A DNA stretch of 64,000 bases from Levilactobacillus yonginensis (GCF_003946265.1 NZ_RHNO01000007.1:50957-114956); one strand, 5' to 3'; shown: positions 1 to 9,923, counted from the first letter of the stretch. Translations and numbers: made by a program. Notes: generated by a model from the letters alone, not told the origin.

Positions 1-433
1 AGTCATCCAAACTGATTCGCCCATGCTCATCAACGGGAAGATACGTGACCTCAAACCCTTTTTCTTCCAACGCGTGCAGTGGGCGTAACACGGCTTCGTG
101 TTCAACTGCGGTCGAGATGATGTGTTTGCCTAAGGACTGGCGGGTCAATGCCGTCTGAGTAATGGCGGTGTTATCGCCCTCACTCCCACCACTGGTGAAG
201 ATGATTTCTTCATCGTGGGCAGCGTTGATGCTATTGGCAATTACCTGCCGGCTATTTTCCATCAGGGTGTGGGCTTGACGCCCTAACCCATACAACGTCG
301 AAGCGTTGCCATAAACATTAGCCATCTTATCCGTCATCTCTGCCAAGACCTCTGGGGCCATTGGTGTCGTGGCGGCGTTGTCCAGGTAGATTTCCTGGAC
401 AGCATTACTATTACTTACATGAACCTCTTGCAA
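1..433 (-). CDS. Cysteine desulfurase, NifS/IscS family (C-terminus outside window)
   Basis: Partial gene; only about the first 144 codons lie in the window. Translation of the minus strand gives the class V aminotransferase N-terminus: a YLDNAATTP motif near residue 17, then a TSGGSEGDN cofactor-phosphate loop and a VEHEAV segment carrying the histidine that stacks on PLP. The family removes sulfur from cysteine and passes it to tRNA thiolation or Fe-S assembly. The start is a TTG at 433, preceded by AGGAGGT with a 7-base spacer; the ATG just inside is out of frame. It lies directly downstream of mtnN, and in lactobacilli this pair is usually followed by the tRNA thiouridylase mnmA, so a tRNA 2-thiolation role is likely but not shown here. 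Confidence 0.9.
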   Translation of the reverse strand, partial: MQEVHVSNSNAVQEIYLDNAATTPMAPEVLAEMTDKMANVYGNASTLYGLGRQAHTLMENSRQVIANSINAAHDEEIIFTSGGSEGDNTAITQTALTRQSLGKHIISTAVEHEAVLRPLHALEEKGFEVTYLPVDEHGRISLDD

Positions 434-461
434 CCTAAAAACCTCCTGAATAAAACCTAAA

Positions 462-1154
462 TTAGTCCTGTGCGGCTAGCAGGTCCAGTAACATTTGTGC
501 GGAACGGTGGCCCGCATCAACGATAAAGTCATCAAAATTAACACCAGAATCATTGTCGGCATTGTCGGACATTGCCCGAACCACCACATAAGGGATGTCA
601 AACTGGTGGGCAACTTGACCCACAGCGGCCCCTTCCATTTCACCAGAAAGTGCATCTGGGAAGTGACCCATGATATCCTTAATGGTTTCTGGACTGTTTA
701 AGAACTGGTCGCCAGACACAATCAAGCCCAACTTCGTCTTCAAGCCTGTGTCAGCAGCAGCGGCCACAATCTTTTGACCCCACTCCTTGGAGGCTGCAAA
801 CCGCGCTGGTTGTTGTGGTAATTGGCCGTATTCATACCCAAATGCCCGAGCGTCAGCGTCGTGATAGGCCGTTTCAGTCGAGACCACCACGTCACCGATG
901 TTTAAGTCAGGTGCCAGGGCACCGGCAGAACCAGAGTTGATCACAATATCCACGTTGAACTGGGTGATCAACAGGGCCGTCGTCAAGCCAGCTTCAACCT
1001 TACCAATACCGGAACGCACTAACACGACTTGTTGGCCGTGAATCGTTCCTTGATAAAATTCCAGCCCGTGAATATCAGTCGTTTGACCGTCTTCCAAGGC
1101 ATCGTGCAGTTCTTTAATTTCTTCTTCCATGGCGCAGAGAATTCCAAATGTCAT
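462..1154 (-). CDS. mtnN: 5'-methylthioadenosine/S-adenosylhomocysteine nucleosidase
   Basis: A 230-residue protein of normal family length. It hydrolyses MTA and SAH to adenine plus the thioribose or ribosyl-homocysteine; the latter feeds LuxS and AI-2 production. The sequence shows the N-terminal MTFGILCAMEEE segment with its catalytic-site glutamate, RSGIGKVEA, NSGSAGAL and the SGEMEGAAVGQVA ribose-binding segment, followed by RAMSDNAD, where the catalytic aspartate sits. ATG start with a GGGAG ribosome site. It is the last complete gene before the desulfurase in a minus-strand run that begins at the Nudix and cold-shock genes. Confidence 0.96.
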   Translation of the reverse strand: MTFGILCAMEEEIKELHDALEDGQTTDIHGLEFYQGTIHGQQVVLVRSGIGKVEAGLTTALLITQFNVDIVINSGSAGALAPDLNIGDVVVSTETAYHDADARAFGYEYGQLPQQPARFAASKEWGQKIVAAAADTGLKTKLGLIVSGDQFLNSPETIKDIMGHFPDALSGEMEGAAVGQVAHQFDIPYVVVRAMSDNADNDSGVNFDDFIVDAGHRSAQMLLDLLAAQD

Positions 1155-1171
1155 GTGCTGTGTTCCACTCC

Positions 1172-1471
1172 TTAAATTTCAACAAAAAATAGTATTACGT
1201 AAACAATAATGATTAAAACTGATAGCCAAAAAATGGCCCAATTTAAACGGTGGCCCAACCGTTTTTGCTTACTTTCAGTTGGGTTGACCCGCTGTTCCTC
1301 AGGACGTTCATCATTGGCCGGTTCGTTACCATGCCGCCGCGCGTATTCCTTTTCTACCTGAACCCGTTTCCGGTCACGTTCTTGAAATTCTTGCTCGGCT
1401 TGTTCCTGTTCACGACGATAATCTGCCCGGGTTTTAGGCCGGTCACTGGTTTCTCGGTCGTCTGAATGCAT
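1172..1471 (-). CDS. Small charged protein with C-terminal membrane anchor
   Basis: About 99 residues. The first two thirds are highly charged and probably helical (many R, E, Q and K); the last 20 residues form one hydrophobic segment, so it is probably a tail-anchored or single-pass membrane protein with the charged part in the cytoplasm. I chose the ATG at 1471 over the upstream in-frame GTG at 1480 because TAGGTGA lies five bases before the ATG. It is packed between the Nudix gene (10 bases) and mtnN (17 bases) and is therefore probably co-transcribed with them. Function unknown; I do not recognise the family. Confidence 0.75.
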   Translation of the reverse strand: MHSDDRETSDRPKTRADYRREQEQAEQEFQERDRKRVQVEKEYARRHGNEPANDERPEEQRVNPTESKQKRLGHRLNWAIFWLSVLIIIVYVILFFVEI

Positions 1472-1480
1472 CGCTGTCAC

Positions 1481-2023
1481 CTACTTCTGTAATAGCCAGT
1501 AATAGATGGCCGTAATCGTCTTGGCATCGTTGATCTCGCCACTTTCAATCATGGCTTGCGCTTGGTCCTTGGTTACCGTCAGCAATTCCAGGTTTTCACC
1601 CTTGTCACGTGGTAACTCAGTTTGAACAGGCTGCAAGTCTGTAGCTAAGAACAGCGTCATGTACTCATCCGAGAACCCAACGCTGGAATAGAAACCGGTA
1701 ATTCGTTTTAACTGCCCTGGTTGCATCCGAATTTCTTCGTTTAACTCCCGTTTAACGGCGTGTTCAACGTTATCAGCATCCCGACTGTCCAATTTACCCG
1801 CTGGAATTTCCAAGGTCACTGCCGCAACCGGCGCGCGCCACTGTTTTTCCAGAATCATTTGGTTGTCCGCCGTCAGGGCCAAAATCCCCACAGCACCGGA
1901 GTGCCGCACGATTTCCCGAAAAGCTTGTTTGCCATCCGGTAACCGCACTTCTTGGCGTTCCAATTTTAAAATGGCACCGTCGTAAATCTCTTCGGTATTC
2001 TCAACGTGTTCTTCTAAGTCCAT
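1481..2023 (-). CDS. Nudix hydrolase, probable ADP-ribose pyrophosphatase
   Basis: About 180 residues. The family cleaves ADP-ribose and related nucleoside diphosphates to AMP and a sugar phosphate. It shows the ADP-ribose-type pattern: an N-terminal strand domain, EIPAGKLD leading into the Nudix helix with its RELNEE core, then GFYSSVGFSDEYMTLFLA, typical of ADPRases. Two extra residues separate the glycine from the REL.EE core compared with the strict consensus, and the usual first glutamate position is an aspartate. Start is the ATG at 2023 (GAGGAGG, six-base spacer); that site lies inside the end of the cold-shock gene, whose stop is one base upstream, indicating translational coupling. 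Confidence 0.9.
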   Translation of the reverse strand: MDLEEHVENTEEIYDGAILKLERQEVRLPDGKQAFREIVRHSGAVGILALTADNQMILEKQWRAPVAAVTLEIPAGKLDSRDADNVEHAVKRELNEEIRMQPGQLKRITGFYSSVGFSDEYMTLFLATDLQPVQTELPRDKGENLELLTVTKDQAQAMIESGEINDAKTITAIYYWLLQK

Positions 2024-2024
2024 G

Positions 2025-2249
2025 TTAGGCCTCCTCAGTGGAGCCCGTAACAACGGGTGTTACTTTAGCCGCTTGGAGGCCACGCAACCCTTGGACAACA
2101 ACAAATTGTACCGTTTGACCAACTTCCAGCTTCTTGAAGCCTTCACCAACGATGGCCGTGTAGTAGACGAAAATGTCGCCGTCTGCGGGTGTCGTAATGA
2201 ATCCAAAGCCGCGTTGTTCACTGTAACTCTTTACTTTTCCGGTTAACAT
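2025..2249 (-). CDS. csp: Cold-shock-domain protein
   Basis: 74 residues, a single cold-shock OB-fold. RNP1 reads RGFGFI and RNP2 reads IFVYY, the aromatic single-strand nucleic-acid-binding motifs. Family members act as RNA chaperones. The second aromatic motif ends in YY where CspA proteins have HF, and the C-terminus carries an extra TPVVTGSTEEA tail. The start is the ATG at 2249 after GGAGGG; the open frame runs further upstream but lacks a ribosome site there. First gene of the leftmost minus-strand group, its stop nearly overlapping the Nudix start. Confidence 0.92.
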   Translation of the reverse strand: MLTGKVKSYSEQRGFGFITTPADGDIFVYYTAIVGEGFKKLEVGQTVQFVVVQGLRGLQAAKVTPVVTGSTEEA

Positions 2250-2358
2250 GGTATCCCTCCCATACATAGCACAAATTATACTCGCTTGCGTTGTCGACCG
2301 CAAACCCGGGCACTTATTGCGCCGTTATATTCGACATCCCAACTAATTCTACACACAA

Positions 2359-2417
2359 AAGAAGCGCTATGCCAACCACCCCTCCCAATGAACGAGGTGG
2401 TTCTCATAGCACTTCTT
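2359..2417. terminator. Large hairpin terminator downstream of ileS
   Basis: Arms AAGAAGCGCTATG and CATAGCACTTCTT enclose a second stem (CCACC/GGTGG). A T-run (ATTTTTT) follows on the plus strand and a weaker TTTT on the minus strand, so it could stop transcription in both directions. It closes the ileS side and isolates the csp operon. Confidence 0.7.
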
Positions 2418-2640
2418 ATTTTTTAGCTAAATTCGTCATCCAATATGGTCTGGCGACCTCTCGGCTTACACAAGATTTCGCCACAACCAAGATGAACTTA
2501 AAGTCTGTTACCAATCCAACCTCATAACGAGTACTCCGGCTGATAGTGATAAAACTTCGTAGTTACCTGGTAGCCATTAGTCAACCTAAAGCAAATGTTG
2601 AACCTAATGACTCCTAACCGATTGGCCGATAGAGGTCATC

Positions 2641-2824
2641 CGTCTCGAAGGTTGGCCGGGTCAACACCAGCCGTGTAGGTGTTAGTTGCCTGTGATTTTC
2701 AGGTAACTAACACGGGACGAACTTGGAGACGCGGTGAGTTTCCGTGGCTTCAAGTCGAGGAACAAGACCGCTTTCCGGCTTGTTCCGATCCCCACGGCAG
2801 CTGCTGACCCGGCCAACCGGAGAC
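2641..2824 (-). repeat. Structured intergenic element, copy A
   Basis: About 184 bp between ileS and its distal terminator, read 5'-3' on the minus strand. Closing stem: 14 perfectly paired bases (2650-2663 with 2805-2818), extended outward by GTCTC/GAGAC. Inside are hairpin 1 (2759-2786, loop holding AGCC...CGGTC), hairpin 2 (2718-2757, inner loop AAACTCA) and hairpin 3 (2679-2713, loop AAAATCA). It aligns with copies B-E in layout and loop sequence while the stems differ. No protein is encoded. Being immediately downstream of the ileS stop, it would lie in the 3' UTR of that transcript. Confidence 0.75.
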
Positions 2825-2852
2825 GCCATGACCCGCTCAATCAGCTAACTGA

Positions 2853-5663
2853 TTACTTTTCTTCGAAACCTTCAGTAGCAGTTTCAGGGAAGTTTTGACG
2901 AACGATTGCGGCACAACGCGCACAGAAGTGTGGGTAGTCCGTATCACTGCCAACATCCTCTTTGACCAACCGACAACGGTCACAAACGTCACCAGTGGCT
3001 GGCGTTACCTTAACAGCAACGTGGTCAAAGCTCAATGCATCAGCGGGCGCTTGGTCTAAGGCGGCAACGTCTAAACCGGAAACCAGCAAGATTTGTTGCA
3101 CGTTGATAGCCAACTTGTCTAGCATTGCTTGCGTTTCATCGTCAACGTATAAGTCGAGGTGGGCTTCAGCAGCCTTCCCAATCAACTTAGCATCGCGGGC
3201 TTCTTCCAAAGCCTTCAAGACGTGACTCCGCAACTTCATGAAGTGGTCCCAGTCTGACTTTTCATCATCCCCGGCAACTTCAGTGGCATCGTCCATATCC
3301 ATAACCTTTGGCATCTCAGCCAATTGAACGAAGTCTTCTGGTTCCTTTAAGAAGTCCCAGATTTCTTCGGCCGTATGTGGCAGGATTGGTGTGATCAGCT
3401 TCGTCAATGTCACGGCGATTTGGTAGAAGACCGTTTGCATTGACCGACGAGCTTGACTGTCTTCAGCTTCGATGTACAAAACATCCTTGGCGAAGTCCAG
3501 GTAGAAGGCTGACAAATCAGTGATAACAAAGTTCGTGAGTTCCTTGTAGATGTTCAGGAAGTCGTAGTCTTCGTAGTGGGCCAAGATACTCTTGGTGAAG
3601 GCGTTCAACTTGTACAGCATGTGACGGTCAACCGCCTCTAACTGGTCAAATGCCACCCCGTTAGTCTCAGGATCGAAATCACTGGTGTTAGCCAACAAGT
3701 AACGCATGGTGTTCCGCAGCTTCTTATAGCTGTCAGAAATCTTCACGAAGGCTTCGGTCGACACCCGCACGTCGGCAGATGAATCCACAGAAGTAACCCA
3801 GAGACGAACGATGTCGGCCCCCATCTTCTTGATAATTTCATCCGGTGCAATCGTGTTCCCGAGAGACTTAGACATCTTGTGACCATCTTTGTCCAACGTG
3901 AATCCTTGGGAAACAACTTGCTTGTAAGGGGCCTTGCCAGTTGCGGCAACACTCGTAATTAAACTAGAGTTGAACCACCCACGGTATTGGTCTGAACCTT
4001 CCAGGTACAGATCAGCTGGGAATTCAAGGTTATCCCGTTCTGCTAAGACACCTTGGTGTGAGGAACCTGAATCGAACCAAACGTCCATGATATCAGTTTC
4101 CTTAGTGAACTCACCGTTTGGCGAATGTTCACTGGTAAAGCCTTCAGGTAATAAGTCCTTGGCTTCACGCTTGAACCATTCGTTAGACCCAAATTTTTCA
4201 AAAATATCAGCAACGTGGCTAACCGTTTCTGGCGTGATGATAGCTTCACCATCTTCACCATAGAAGATAGGCAATGGCACACCCCAGACCCGTTGACGGG
4301 AGATAACCCAGTCGCCACGGTCTTTGATCATGTTGGCCAAACGGCGTTGACCCCAGTCAGGCTTGAACTTAACGTCCTTCAAGTTAGCCAGGATTTCGTC
4401 ACGAATCTTGTCAACGGACGCAAACCATTGTGGCGTTGCCCGGAAGATAACGGGCTTCTTGGTCCGCCAGTCAAATGGGTAACTGTGTTCGTAAGGCATG
4501 TACTTGAGCAACGCGTTCGTTTCCTTCAACTTGTTCAAGGCAATGTCATTTGCATCTTCGTAGAAGACGCCGTCAAAGTCGGGACCAGCTTCGGCTGTCA
4601 TGAATCCTTGGTCGTTGACTGGTACAATGACCGGCAAGCCGTACTGCATCCCAACGTTAAAGTCATCTTCCCCTAAGCCTGGTGCGGTATGAACCAACCC
4701 AGTACCGGTTTCATCAGTAACGAAATCGCCCAGCATAACCAGTAATTTCCGGTCCATGAATGGGTGTTGCGCCGTGATCTTTTCGAGGTCTTGACCCTTG
4801 ATGGTTTGTAAGACCTTAACGTCTTCCCAACCAAATAATTTAGCGTCTTCGTCAATCAACGTGCTAGCTAAGACGAATTTACGGTCTTCACCAGCTGGTT
4901 GAACAACTTGGTATTCTAACCCGGCGTCAATCGTGATTCCTTCAGAAGCGGGCACCGTCCAAGGCGTCGTCGTCCAGACAACCAGGTACGTATCGTTATC
5001 CAAAACGCCCTTGCCGTCAACGACCTTCAACCCATAGTAAGCGGAAGGTGACGTCACATCGTGGTATTCAACTTCGGCTTCAGCCATGGCTGATTCAGAG
5101 GACCATGACCAGTAAACTGGCTTCTTCCCCTTGTAGATCAACCCACGCTTGGCCATTTCACCAAAGACCCGAACTTCTTGTGCTTCAAATTCTGGATTCA
5201 ACGTCAAGTATGGCTTATCCCATTCGCCGGCAACCCCTAAACGCTTGAAACCTTCGCGTTGTTGGTCAACCTGCTTCAAAGCGTATTCGCGACAAAGGTC
5301 ACGGAAGTCCGCCGTTGACATCTTTTTCCGGTCGTAACCAGCCTTTGTCAATTGTTGTTCAATTGGCAAACCGTGAGTATCCCAACCAGGAACGTAAGGT
5401 GCCCGGAAACCATTCATTGATTTGTAGCGAATGATGATATCCTTAGAGATTTTGTTTAACGCGTGACCCATGTGAATGGGACCGTTGGCGTATGGAGGCC
5501 CATCGTGCAAAATAAAGCTGGGCTTCCCTTCGTTTAATTTTTGACGGGCTTCGTAAACTTTGTTGTCAGCCCAGGCCTTTTGCCGGTCAACTTCTTTGAC
5601 TGGTAAGTTCCCGCGCATCTTAAACTTAGTTTTACCCAAGTTCAGTGTGTCTTTCACTCGCAT
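2853..5663 (-). CDS. ileS: Isoleucyl-tRNA synthetase
   Basis: 936 residues, full length for the eubacterial class I enzyme that charges tRNA-Ile. The HIGH signature appears as HMGH at residues 64-67 within [11 protein letters not shown], and KMSKS appears in [11 protein letters not shown]. An editing (CP1) domain lies between them, with the TWTTTPWT-like segment typical of Ile/Val/Leu enzymes. The C-terminus carries the Cys4 zinc ribbon (CDRC...CARC). ATG start behind AAGGAGG. It is preceded by a T-box leader and flanked on both sides by structured repeats (copies B and A). Transcribed alone. Confidence 0.98.
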   Translation of the reverse strand: MRVKDTLNLGKTKFKMRGNLPVKEVDRQKAWADNKVYEARQKLNEGKPSFILHDGPPYANGPIHMGHALNKISKDIIIRYKSMNGFRAPYVPGWDTHGLPIEQQLTKAGYDRKKMSTADFRDLCREYALKQVDQQREGFKRLGVAGEWDKPYLTLNPEFEAQEVRVFGEMAKRGLIYKGKKPVYWSWSSESAMAEAEVEYHDVTSPSAYYGLKVVDGKGVLDNDTYLVVWTTTPWTVPASEGITIDAGLEYQVVQPAGEDRKFVLASTLIDEDAKLFGWEDVKVLQTIKGQDLEKITAQHPFMDRKLLVMLGDFVTDETGTGLVHTAPGLGEDDFNVGMQYGLPVIVPVNDQGFMTAEAGPDFDGVFYEDANDIALNKLKETNALLKYMPYEHSYPFDWRTKKPVIFRATPQWFASVDKIRDEILANLKDVKFKPDWGQRRLANMIKDRGDWVISRQRVWGVPLPIFYGEDGEAIITPETVSHVADIFEKFGSNEWFKREAKDLLPEGFTSEHSPNGEFTKETDIMDVWFDSGSSHQGVLAERDNLEFPADLYLEGSDQYRGWFNSSLITSVAATGKAPYKQVVSQGFTLDKDGHKMSKSLGNTIAPDEIIKKMGADIVRLWVTSVDSSADVRVSTEAFVKISDSYKKLRNTMRYLLANTSDFDPETNGVAFDQLEAVDRHMLYKLNAFTKSILAHYEDYDFLNIYKELTNFVITDLSAFYLDFAKDVLYIEAEDSQARRSMQTVFYQIAVTLTKLITPILPHTAEEIWDFLKEPEDFVQLAEMPKVMDMDDATEVAGDDEKSDWDHFMKLRSHVLKALEEARDAKLIGKAAEAHLDLYVDDETQAMLDKLAINVQQILLVSGLDVAALDQAPADALSFDHVAVKVTPATGDVCDRCRLVKEDVGSDTDYPHFCARCAAIVRQNFPETATEGFEEK

Positions 5664-5780
5664 ACCGTTTTCCTCCTTGATTTTTGTTCCTCGGTTGGTG
5701 AACCGGTGAGCTCAAACTGCTTAGCAGTCTCAGCTCACCGGTCAACCCGACCGTTAGTTTCCCTAATTATCTTTTGGGGT

Positions 5781-5958
5781 GGTGGTGGGTGTTTTCTCGC
5801 CTTGCCGGTCGCCAGCCAGGGGCTGGAACGCTGTGCGCGCGTTTGGGAGCCAAAGTACGGTCTCCCAAGCCGGCGTTGCCTAACCACGGAAAACCACCGT
5901 GATAAGGCAATTCCACGGCTGAGCCCCTGGCTGGCTCCCTCTCGGCTAACACTCACCA
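5781..5958 (+). repeat. Structured intergenic element, copy B (two-hairpin form)
   Basis: Lies between the ileS T-box terminator and the ileS start, in the orientation opposite to ileS. Closing stem 5811-5824 with 5922-5935 is a perfect 14-base inverted repeat, with further outer pairing between about 5783-5792 and 5948-5958. Hairpin 1 is 5843-5868 (TTGGG/CCCAA around AGCC...CGGTCT); hairpin 2 is 5876-5910 (TTGCC/GGCAA outside, CACGG/CCGTG inside, loop AAAACCA). Hairpin 3 is absent, so this is a shorter member. Small open frames crossing it are artefacts of its GC content. Confidence 0.72.
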
Positions 5959-6129
5959 CTTCCCCAAGATTCTTCACCTATTTTGTTTATATGTTTTAAT
6001 CAGGCTCAGAATCTCGTACTTGATTACTTGCAATGAAGCCTTATCAATTACCTCATGCCACAAAATCCGTCTAGCCCAGTTCAGCTAAACAAATCTTCAA
6101 CACCACAACTACCTTAACGTAAGACAAAC

Positions 6130-6365
6130 AAAAAACGACCCGTCGCAAGGGACGAAGTCGTTCGTGGTACCACCCAAATTCGGTAGACAACGGTGACGTT
6201 GCCTACCCTCAGATGCCGTTATCGGGGCAATCCGCCACAGCTTACTACGCGTTCAGCTGTGGAACTTGGGAGAATGATACCTGTTAAAAAGAGCGGGTCG
6301 TTAGCCTTCCACTATCGCTAACTCGCTAGTACCATCTTTTTAATTGGCTAGTTTCTCTGGCCGTA
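6130..6365 (-). promoter_or_regulatory. T-box riboswitch leader of ileS (Ile specifier ATC)
   Basis: A tRNA-sensing leader. The minus strand contains the T-box core GGGTGGTACCACG (6163-6176), which pairs with the uncharged tRNA end, followed by an intrinsic terminator (6130-6160, ACGAC...GTCGT then six T). Upstream, GGTATCATT in the stem I region offers an ATC isoleucine specifier at 6276-6278, which fits the downstream ileS. Uncharged tRNA-Ile would favour the antiterminator and ileS expression. It begins within a few bases of the divIVA stop codon. Unusually, some 470 bases including repeat copy B separate the terminator from the ileS start. Confidence 0.92.
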
Positions 6366-6370
6366 TTTAT

Positions 6371-7072
6371 CTAGTTTTTATCGTATTGTTGTTGGTCATT
6401 GTCCGGGAAAATGACAACCGTTTCGCCGTTGTCATCGCCTGAATCCGTGACAGGTGCTTCCGCAACTGGTGCTTCTTCAGCTGGTTGCGATGCTACTGAG
6501 TTTACGCCCTGGGAAGCTTCATTGTCAAGTCGGTCACCAACGACCTTCTTGATTTCTTCGTAGCTGGACATGGAGCCTTCCTTCAGCAAGCGATCCCAAT
6601 CATTGGACTTAACCACTTCTAACTGGCTTTCCAACATAACTTGAAGGCGTTGCCGGAAGACCCGGGTGCTCTTCTTCAAGTCATCGGTCTCAACCGCCAA
6701 CTTCTTGGCCCGTTGGGAAGCTTCCGCCATAATCTGGTTACCCTTGTTCGTGGCTTCGGAAACGATATCGGAGCTTTGTTTTTGGGCTTCGCGGATAATA
6801 ATTTCAGATTCCTTTTGCGAGTTGGCCTTGACCTTGTCAGCAGCCTCTTGAGCAACCAAGATGGATTGGTTCAAGGAGTCCTTCAAGTCATTGAAATACT
6901 TGAGTTTTCCGTTCGCCGCATCAAGTTGTTCCTCTAATTCTTTGTTGTGATTCAACGTGATTTGGTAATCCTTGATCACCTGATCTAAGAAATCATTGAC
7001 CTCATCAACGTTGTAACCACGCATCTTTGTACCAAACTCTTTATTATGAATATCTAATGGACTAAGTACCAT
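6371..7072 (-). CDS. divIVA: Septum/pole site protein DivIVA
   Basis: 233 residues. The N-terminus MVLSPLDIHNKEFGTKMRGYNVDEVNDFLD is the conserved DivIVA membrane-curvature-sensing domain, followed by a long coiled coil (about residues 35-175) and a low-complexity acidic Ala/Pro/Glu tail. The family marks negatively curved membrane at poles and septa. ATG start behind GGAGGG. Last gene of the division cluster, directly after ylmH and before the ileS T-box. Confidence 0.96.
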   Translation of the reverse strand: MVLSPLDIHNKEFGTKMRGYNVDEVNDFLDQVIKDYQITLNHNKELEEQLDAANGKLKYFNDLKDSLNQSILVAQEAADKVKANSQKESEIIIREAQKQSSDIVSEATNKGNQIMAEASQRAKKLAVETDDLKKSTRVFRQRLQVMLESQLEVVKSNDWDRLLKEGSMSSYEEIKKVVGDRLDNEASQGVNSVASQPAEEAPVAEAPVTDSGDDNGETVVIFPDNDQQQYDKN

Positions 7073-7091
7073 CGCACTGTTCCCTCCGCAT

Positions 7092-7871
7092 CTATTTCTT
7101 CAGTACCGCTAGGGTGACCCGAATTTTTTCCTTTTTGGTGCGGCCACCGACTTCATCCAACCGGATTCGGCCGAAGCCCCGTACGGAAACGATATCGGCT
7201 ACGTCTAATTCATAGTCGGGCTTCATCGTTTCCGCCCAGTTCAATCTAACACGCCCAGCCTCAATCAGTTCCTTGGCCCGGTGTCGTGATAAATGGAAGC
7301 CCGTCCCCACGATGTTGTCTAGCCGCAGCGATGAGAGCGATGCGCCCTCTGATTCCCATTCATTCAACGGCGCCACCAAGGTATCCCAGCTCGTCGTCAC
7401 TAATCGGGATTTTACCCGACCAATGTGATCGACCTGACCAATCAAGTAGTCCGCCATAGAACGTTCCGTAATGACTTGCCAGACTTCGCCGTCCGTCAGG
7501 ATATCACCCAAGATTTCTCGTTCAATTCCGGCCCCTAACAACGTTCCCAGAATTTGGCTGTGATGAAGGGTCGCAAATTTCACGGGATAATCGACTCGCA
7601 TTAAAGTGACTTCAAAGTCCTTCTCAGCCGGTTCGTAGTAATCCGGGTAAAATAGTGCGCGCTGCATCTCAGCGTGTTCGTGGCCCCCACTAAACGCCAC
7701 GTGCATGTCCGCACGCCGCGCCAGAGTGGTCGCAATGTAAACTTGTCGGGGGTTCAAAAAGTGAGTGAGAACTGGACGGTATTCGTCTTGAACTTGCTGG
7801 ATCCAGCCGCCAATTGCATCAATGAACGGCCCCTCATCAGGCCGAAAATGCTGCAAGACATTCTCATCCAC
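7092..7871 (-). CDS. ylmH: YlmH family S4-domain RNA-binding protein
   Basis: About 259 residues. The C-terminal third is an S4 RNA-binding domain (SSLRLDNIVGTGFHLSRHRAKELIEAGRVRLNW). The upstream part matches the YlmH fold found between yggT and divIVA in Firmicutes division clusters; relatives act on stalled large ribosomal subunits or in division. The start is a GTG at 7871 (AAGGGAG upstream). The longer in-frame extension to 7988 overlaps yggT and has no ribosome site, so I excluded it. Confidence 0.9.
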   Translation of the reverse strand: MDENVLQHFRPDEGPFIDAIGGWIQQVQDEYRPVLTHFLNPRQVYIATTLARRADMHVAFSGGHEHAEMQRALFYPDYYEPAEKDFEVTLMRVDYPVKFATLHHSQILGTLLGAGIEREILGDILTDGEVWQVITERSMADYLIGQVDHIGRVKSRLVTTSWDTLVAPLNEWESEGASLSSLRLDNIVGTGFHLSRHRAKELIEAGRVRLNWAETMKPDYELDVADIVSVRGFGRIRLDEVGGRTKKEKIRVTLAVLKK

Positions 7872-7890
7872 AGTCGTTTCTCCCTTCAGG

Positions 7891-8175
7891 TTAAGTAAAC
7901 AATACGCGCAGAACAACCATTTCGATTGCCTGAATCCCGTATTGCACCAGCGATAGGACGATAATGGCCACAACGGGTCCAAAACCAATTGGTCCTAACG
8001 CCACAAAATTAAAGTATTTCAAGAATGGTTCCACCAGTCGCACAATGATTTGACCAATGCGAGACTGATAGCCACCAGGTAGCCAACTGAGTAACGCGTA
8101 GATTACGATCAATAAGATGTAAGCCGACACGCCCCAGTTCAACGCTTTAAAAAGATAAAGTACAAGTGTTAGCAC
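7891..8175 (-). CDS. yggT: YggT family membrane protein
   Basis: 94 residues with two hydrophobic segments separated by SWLPGGYQSRIGQIIVRLVEPFL, the characteristic YggT/YlmG loop. Family members are small integral membrane proteins tied to division and envelope organisation; the biochemical role is unclear. Starts with GTG at 8175 behind AAAGGAG. Standard position between sepF and ylmH. Confidence 0.9.
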   Translation of the reverse strand: MLTLVLYLFKALNWGVSAYILLIVIYALLSWLPGGYQSRIGQIIVRLVEPFLKYFNFVALGPIGFGPVVAIIVLSLVQYGIQAIEMVVLRVLFT

Positions 8176-8187
8176 AACGTCGCTCCT

Positions 8188-8619
8188 TTACTGCTTAAAC
8201 TGCGTTCCTAAGTTAGCTGCGACGTCTCCGCTGACCTCAAAATTATGAGGGGTGCACAGAAAAATCTGTTCACCGATGCGTTTGATTTCACCGCCCACCG
8301 CAAACGCGGTCCCGTTCAGGAAGTCCACGATCCGCTGTGCTTGCGTTTCATCGACCCGCGCAAAGTTTACCAGAACGGCATCACCGTTAGTAAGCTGTTT
8401 GGCAATCGACTTCGCATCTGAGTAAATTCGCGGTTCGCAGATGGCGATGTGACTCGTATTTGGTTTCGCTGTCCGCATGGCAACCACCTTTCGACTATCG
8501 TTCGGTCGACTTGGGGCAGCTGATGTTGGCTTAGCTACCGGGGTTGGGTCCTCTTGATAGTCTTCGTCATAATCATCGTTCATTCCGAAAAACTTACTAA
8601 GACTAAACTTCTCCGCCAT
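8188..8619 (-). CDS. sepF: Cell division protein SepF
   Basis: 143 residues. The N-terminal amphipathic membrane-targeting helix ([13 protein letters not shown]) is followed by an acidic linker and the C-terminal SepF domain ([25 protein letters not shown]...[16 protein letters not shown]). SepF polymerises and tethers FtsZ to the membrane, overlapping in role with FtsA. ATG start behind GAGGAG. Immediately downstream of ftsZ. Confidence 0.95.
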   Translation of the reverse strand: MAEKFSLSKFFGMNDDYDEDYQEDPTPVAKPTSAAPSRPNDSRKVVAMRTAKPNTSHIAICEPRIYSDAKSIAKQLTNGDAVLVNFARVDETQAQRIVDFLNGTAFAVGGEIKRIGEQIFLCTPHNFEVSGDVAANLGTQFKQ

Positions 8620-8657
8620 GGTTGGCCACTCCTCTCACAACGAATTTTTTGACGAGG

Positions 8658-9923
8658 TTACTTGCGCCGCCGCTTGAAGAATGGTGGCGTGTCTTCACCC
8701 TTGTTATCATCACTAGCTGAGCTCTCAGTTGATGAGCTAGGGTTGAAAATGTTGAAATCAGGCTTGTCAACACCGGCAAATTCATCATGCCCAGTTGCTT
8801 GGCTTTCTGGTGCTGGCCGGTGAGCTGGTTCGCGAATGTCCCAGTTTCCAAATGGATCCTGCTCAGTTTTCTGAGCAGCTGATTCATTGGCTTGGTCTGC
8901 TTGCCGTGGTTGGCTGGCTTCACGCCGAGCAACCCGACTGTGTTGAGCAGCTTCACGTTCTTCCTTCTTCTTATCGATCCCGGTAGCAATTACCGTGACC
9001 CGGACTTCATCGCCAAGGTCTTCATCGATAGACGTCCCGAAGATGATGTTGACATCGCTGGTAGCAGCGTCAGACACAATCTGTGAAGCAGCTTGGGCTT
9101 CAAACAAGGACAGGTCCGGTCCACCGGTAATGTTCAACAGAACTTGTTCGGCACCGTCGATGGAAACTTCCAACAATGGTGAAGAAATTGCCTTCTTGGT
9201 AGCATCTTCCGTCCGGTTTTCACCGTTAGCGGAACCGATACCCATTAAGGCAGCCCCTTGGTCCTTCATAACCGTCTTCACATCAGCAAAGTCCAAGTTA
9301 ACGTAACCAGGACTCGTGATCAGGTCGGAGATTCCTTGAACCCCTTGACGTAACACGTTGTCGGCTTCTTGGAAGGCTTCCATCATCGGCGTCTTCTTGT
9401 CCACGATTTCTAACAAGCGGTTGTTGGCAATGACGATCAACGTATCCACGTTTTCCTTCATTTCCGCAACCCCTTCGGCAGCGAAACGACCGCGCCGTGG
9501 GCCTTCAAAACTAAATGGCCGCGTGACGACCCCAACGGTCAAAGCGCCACTTTCTTTAGCGATTTTAGCCACGATTGGTGCAGCACCGTTACCAGTACCA
9601 CCGCCCATACCGGCAGTCACGAAGACCATGTCGGCACCTTCTAAGGCTTCGGTGATCGCTTCTTCGCTTTCTTCGGCGGCCTTGGCACCAACCTCAGGGT
9701 TAGCACCGGCACCCAAACCCTTGGTCAGCTTCGGCCCGAGTTGGATCTTGGTTTCAGCCTTTGAGGCCTCCAGGGCCTGCACATCCGTGTTGGCCACGAT
9801 AAATTCGACACCTTTGACGTCTTCAGCAATCATGCGGTTAACAGCGTTGTTACCACCGCCACCAACACCGATCACCTTAATGATTGCGCCGTTATTTTGC
9901 GCAGAATCTAGTGAGTATTCCAT
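8658..9923 (-). CDS. ftsZ: Cell division GTPase FtsZ
   Basis: 421 residues. Tubulin-like GTPase forming the division ring. The glycine-rich nucleotide loop [13 protein letters not shown] is at residues 19-31; the tubulin signature reads GGGTGNG at 107-113. A long variable linker rich in Glu, Pro and Ser follows the core, and the conserved C-terminal peptide ([10 protein letters not shown]), which binds FtsA and SepF, is intact. ATG start, 23 bases after ftsA. Confidence 0.98.
   Translation of the reverse strand: MEYSLDSAQNNGAIIKVIGVGGGGNNAVNRMIAEDVKGVEFIVANTDVQALEASKAETKIQLGPKLTKGLGAGANPEVGAKAAEESEEAITEALEGADMVFVTAGMGGGTGNGAAPIVAKIAKESGALTVGVVTRPFSFEGPRRGRFAAEGVAEMKENVDTLIVIANNRLLEIVDKKTPMMEAFQEADNVLRQGVQGISDLITSPGYVNLDFADVKTVMKDQGAALMGIGSANGENRTEDATKKAISSPLLEVSIDGAEQVLLNITGGPDLSLFEAQAASQIVSDAATSDVNIIFGTSIDEDLGDEVRVTVIATGIDKKKEEREAAQHSRVARREASQPRQADQANESAAQKTEQDPFGNWDIREPAHRPAPESQATGHDEFAGVDKPDFNIFNPSSSTESSASDDNKGEDTPPFFKRRRK

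Noticed and set aside
4215..4676. 153-codon plus-strand frame opposite ileS
   Set aside because: Antisense shadow of a conserved gene.
5706..5999. Frames of 97, 80 and 61 codons over element B
   Set aside because: GC-rich palindromic DNA opens frames on both strands; no start signals.
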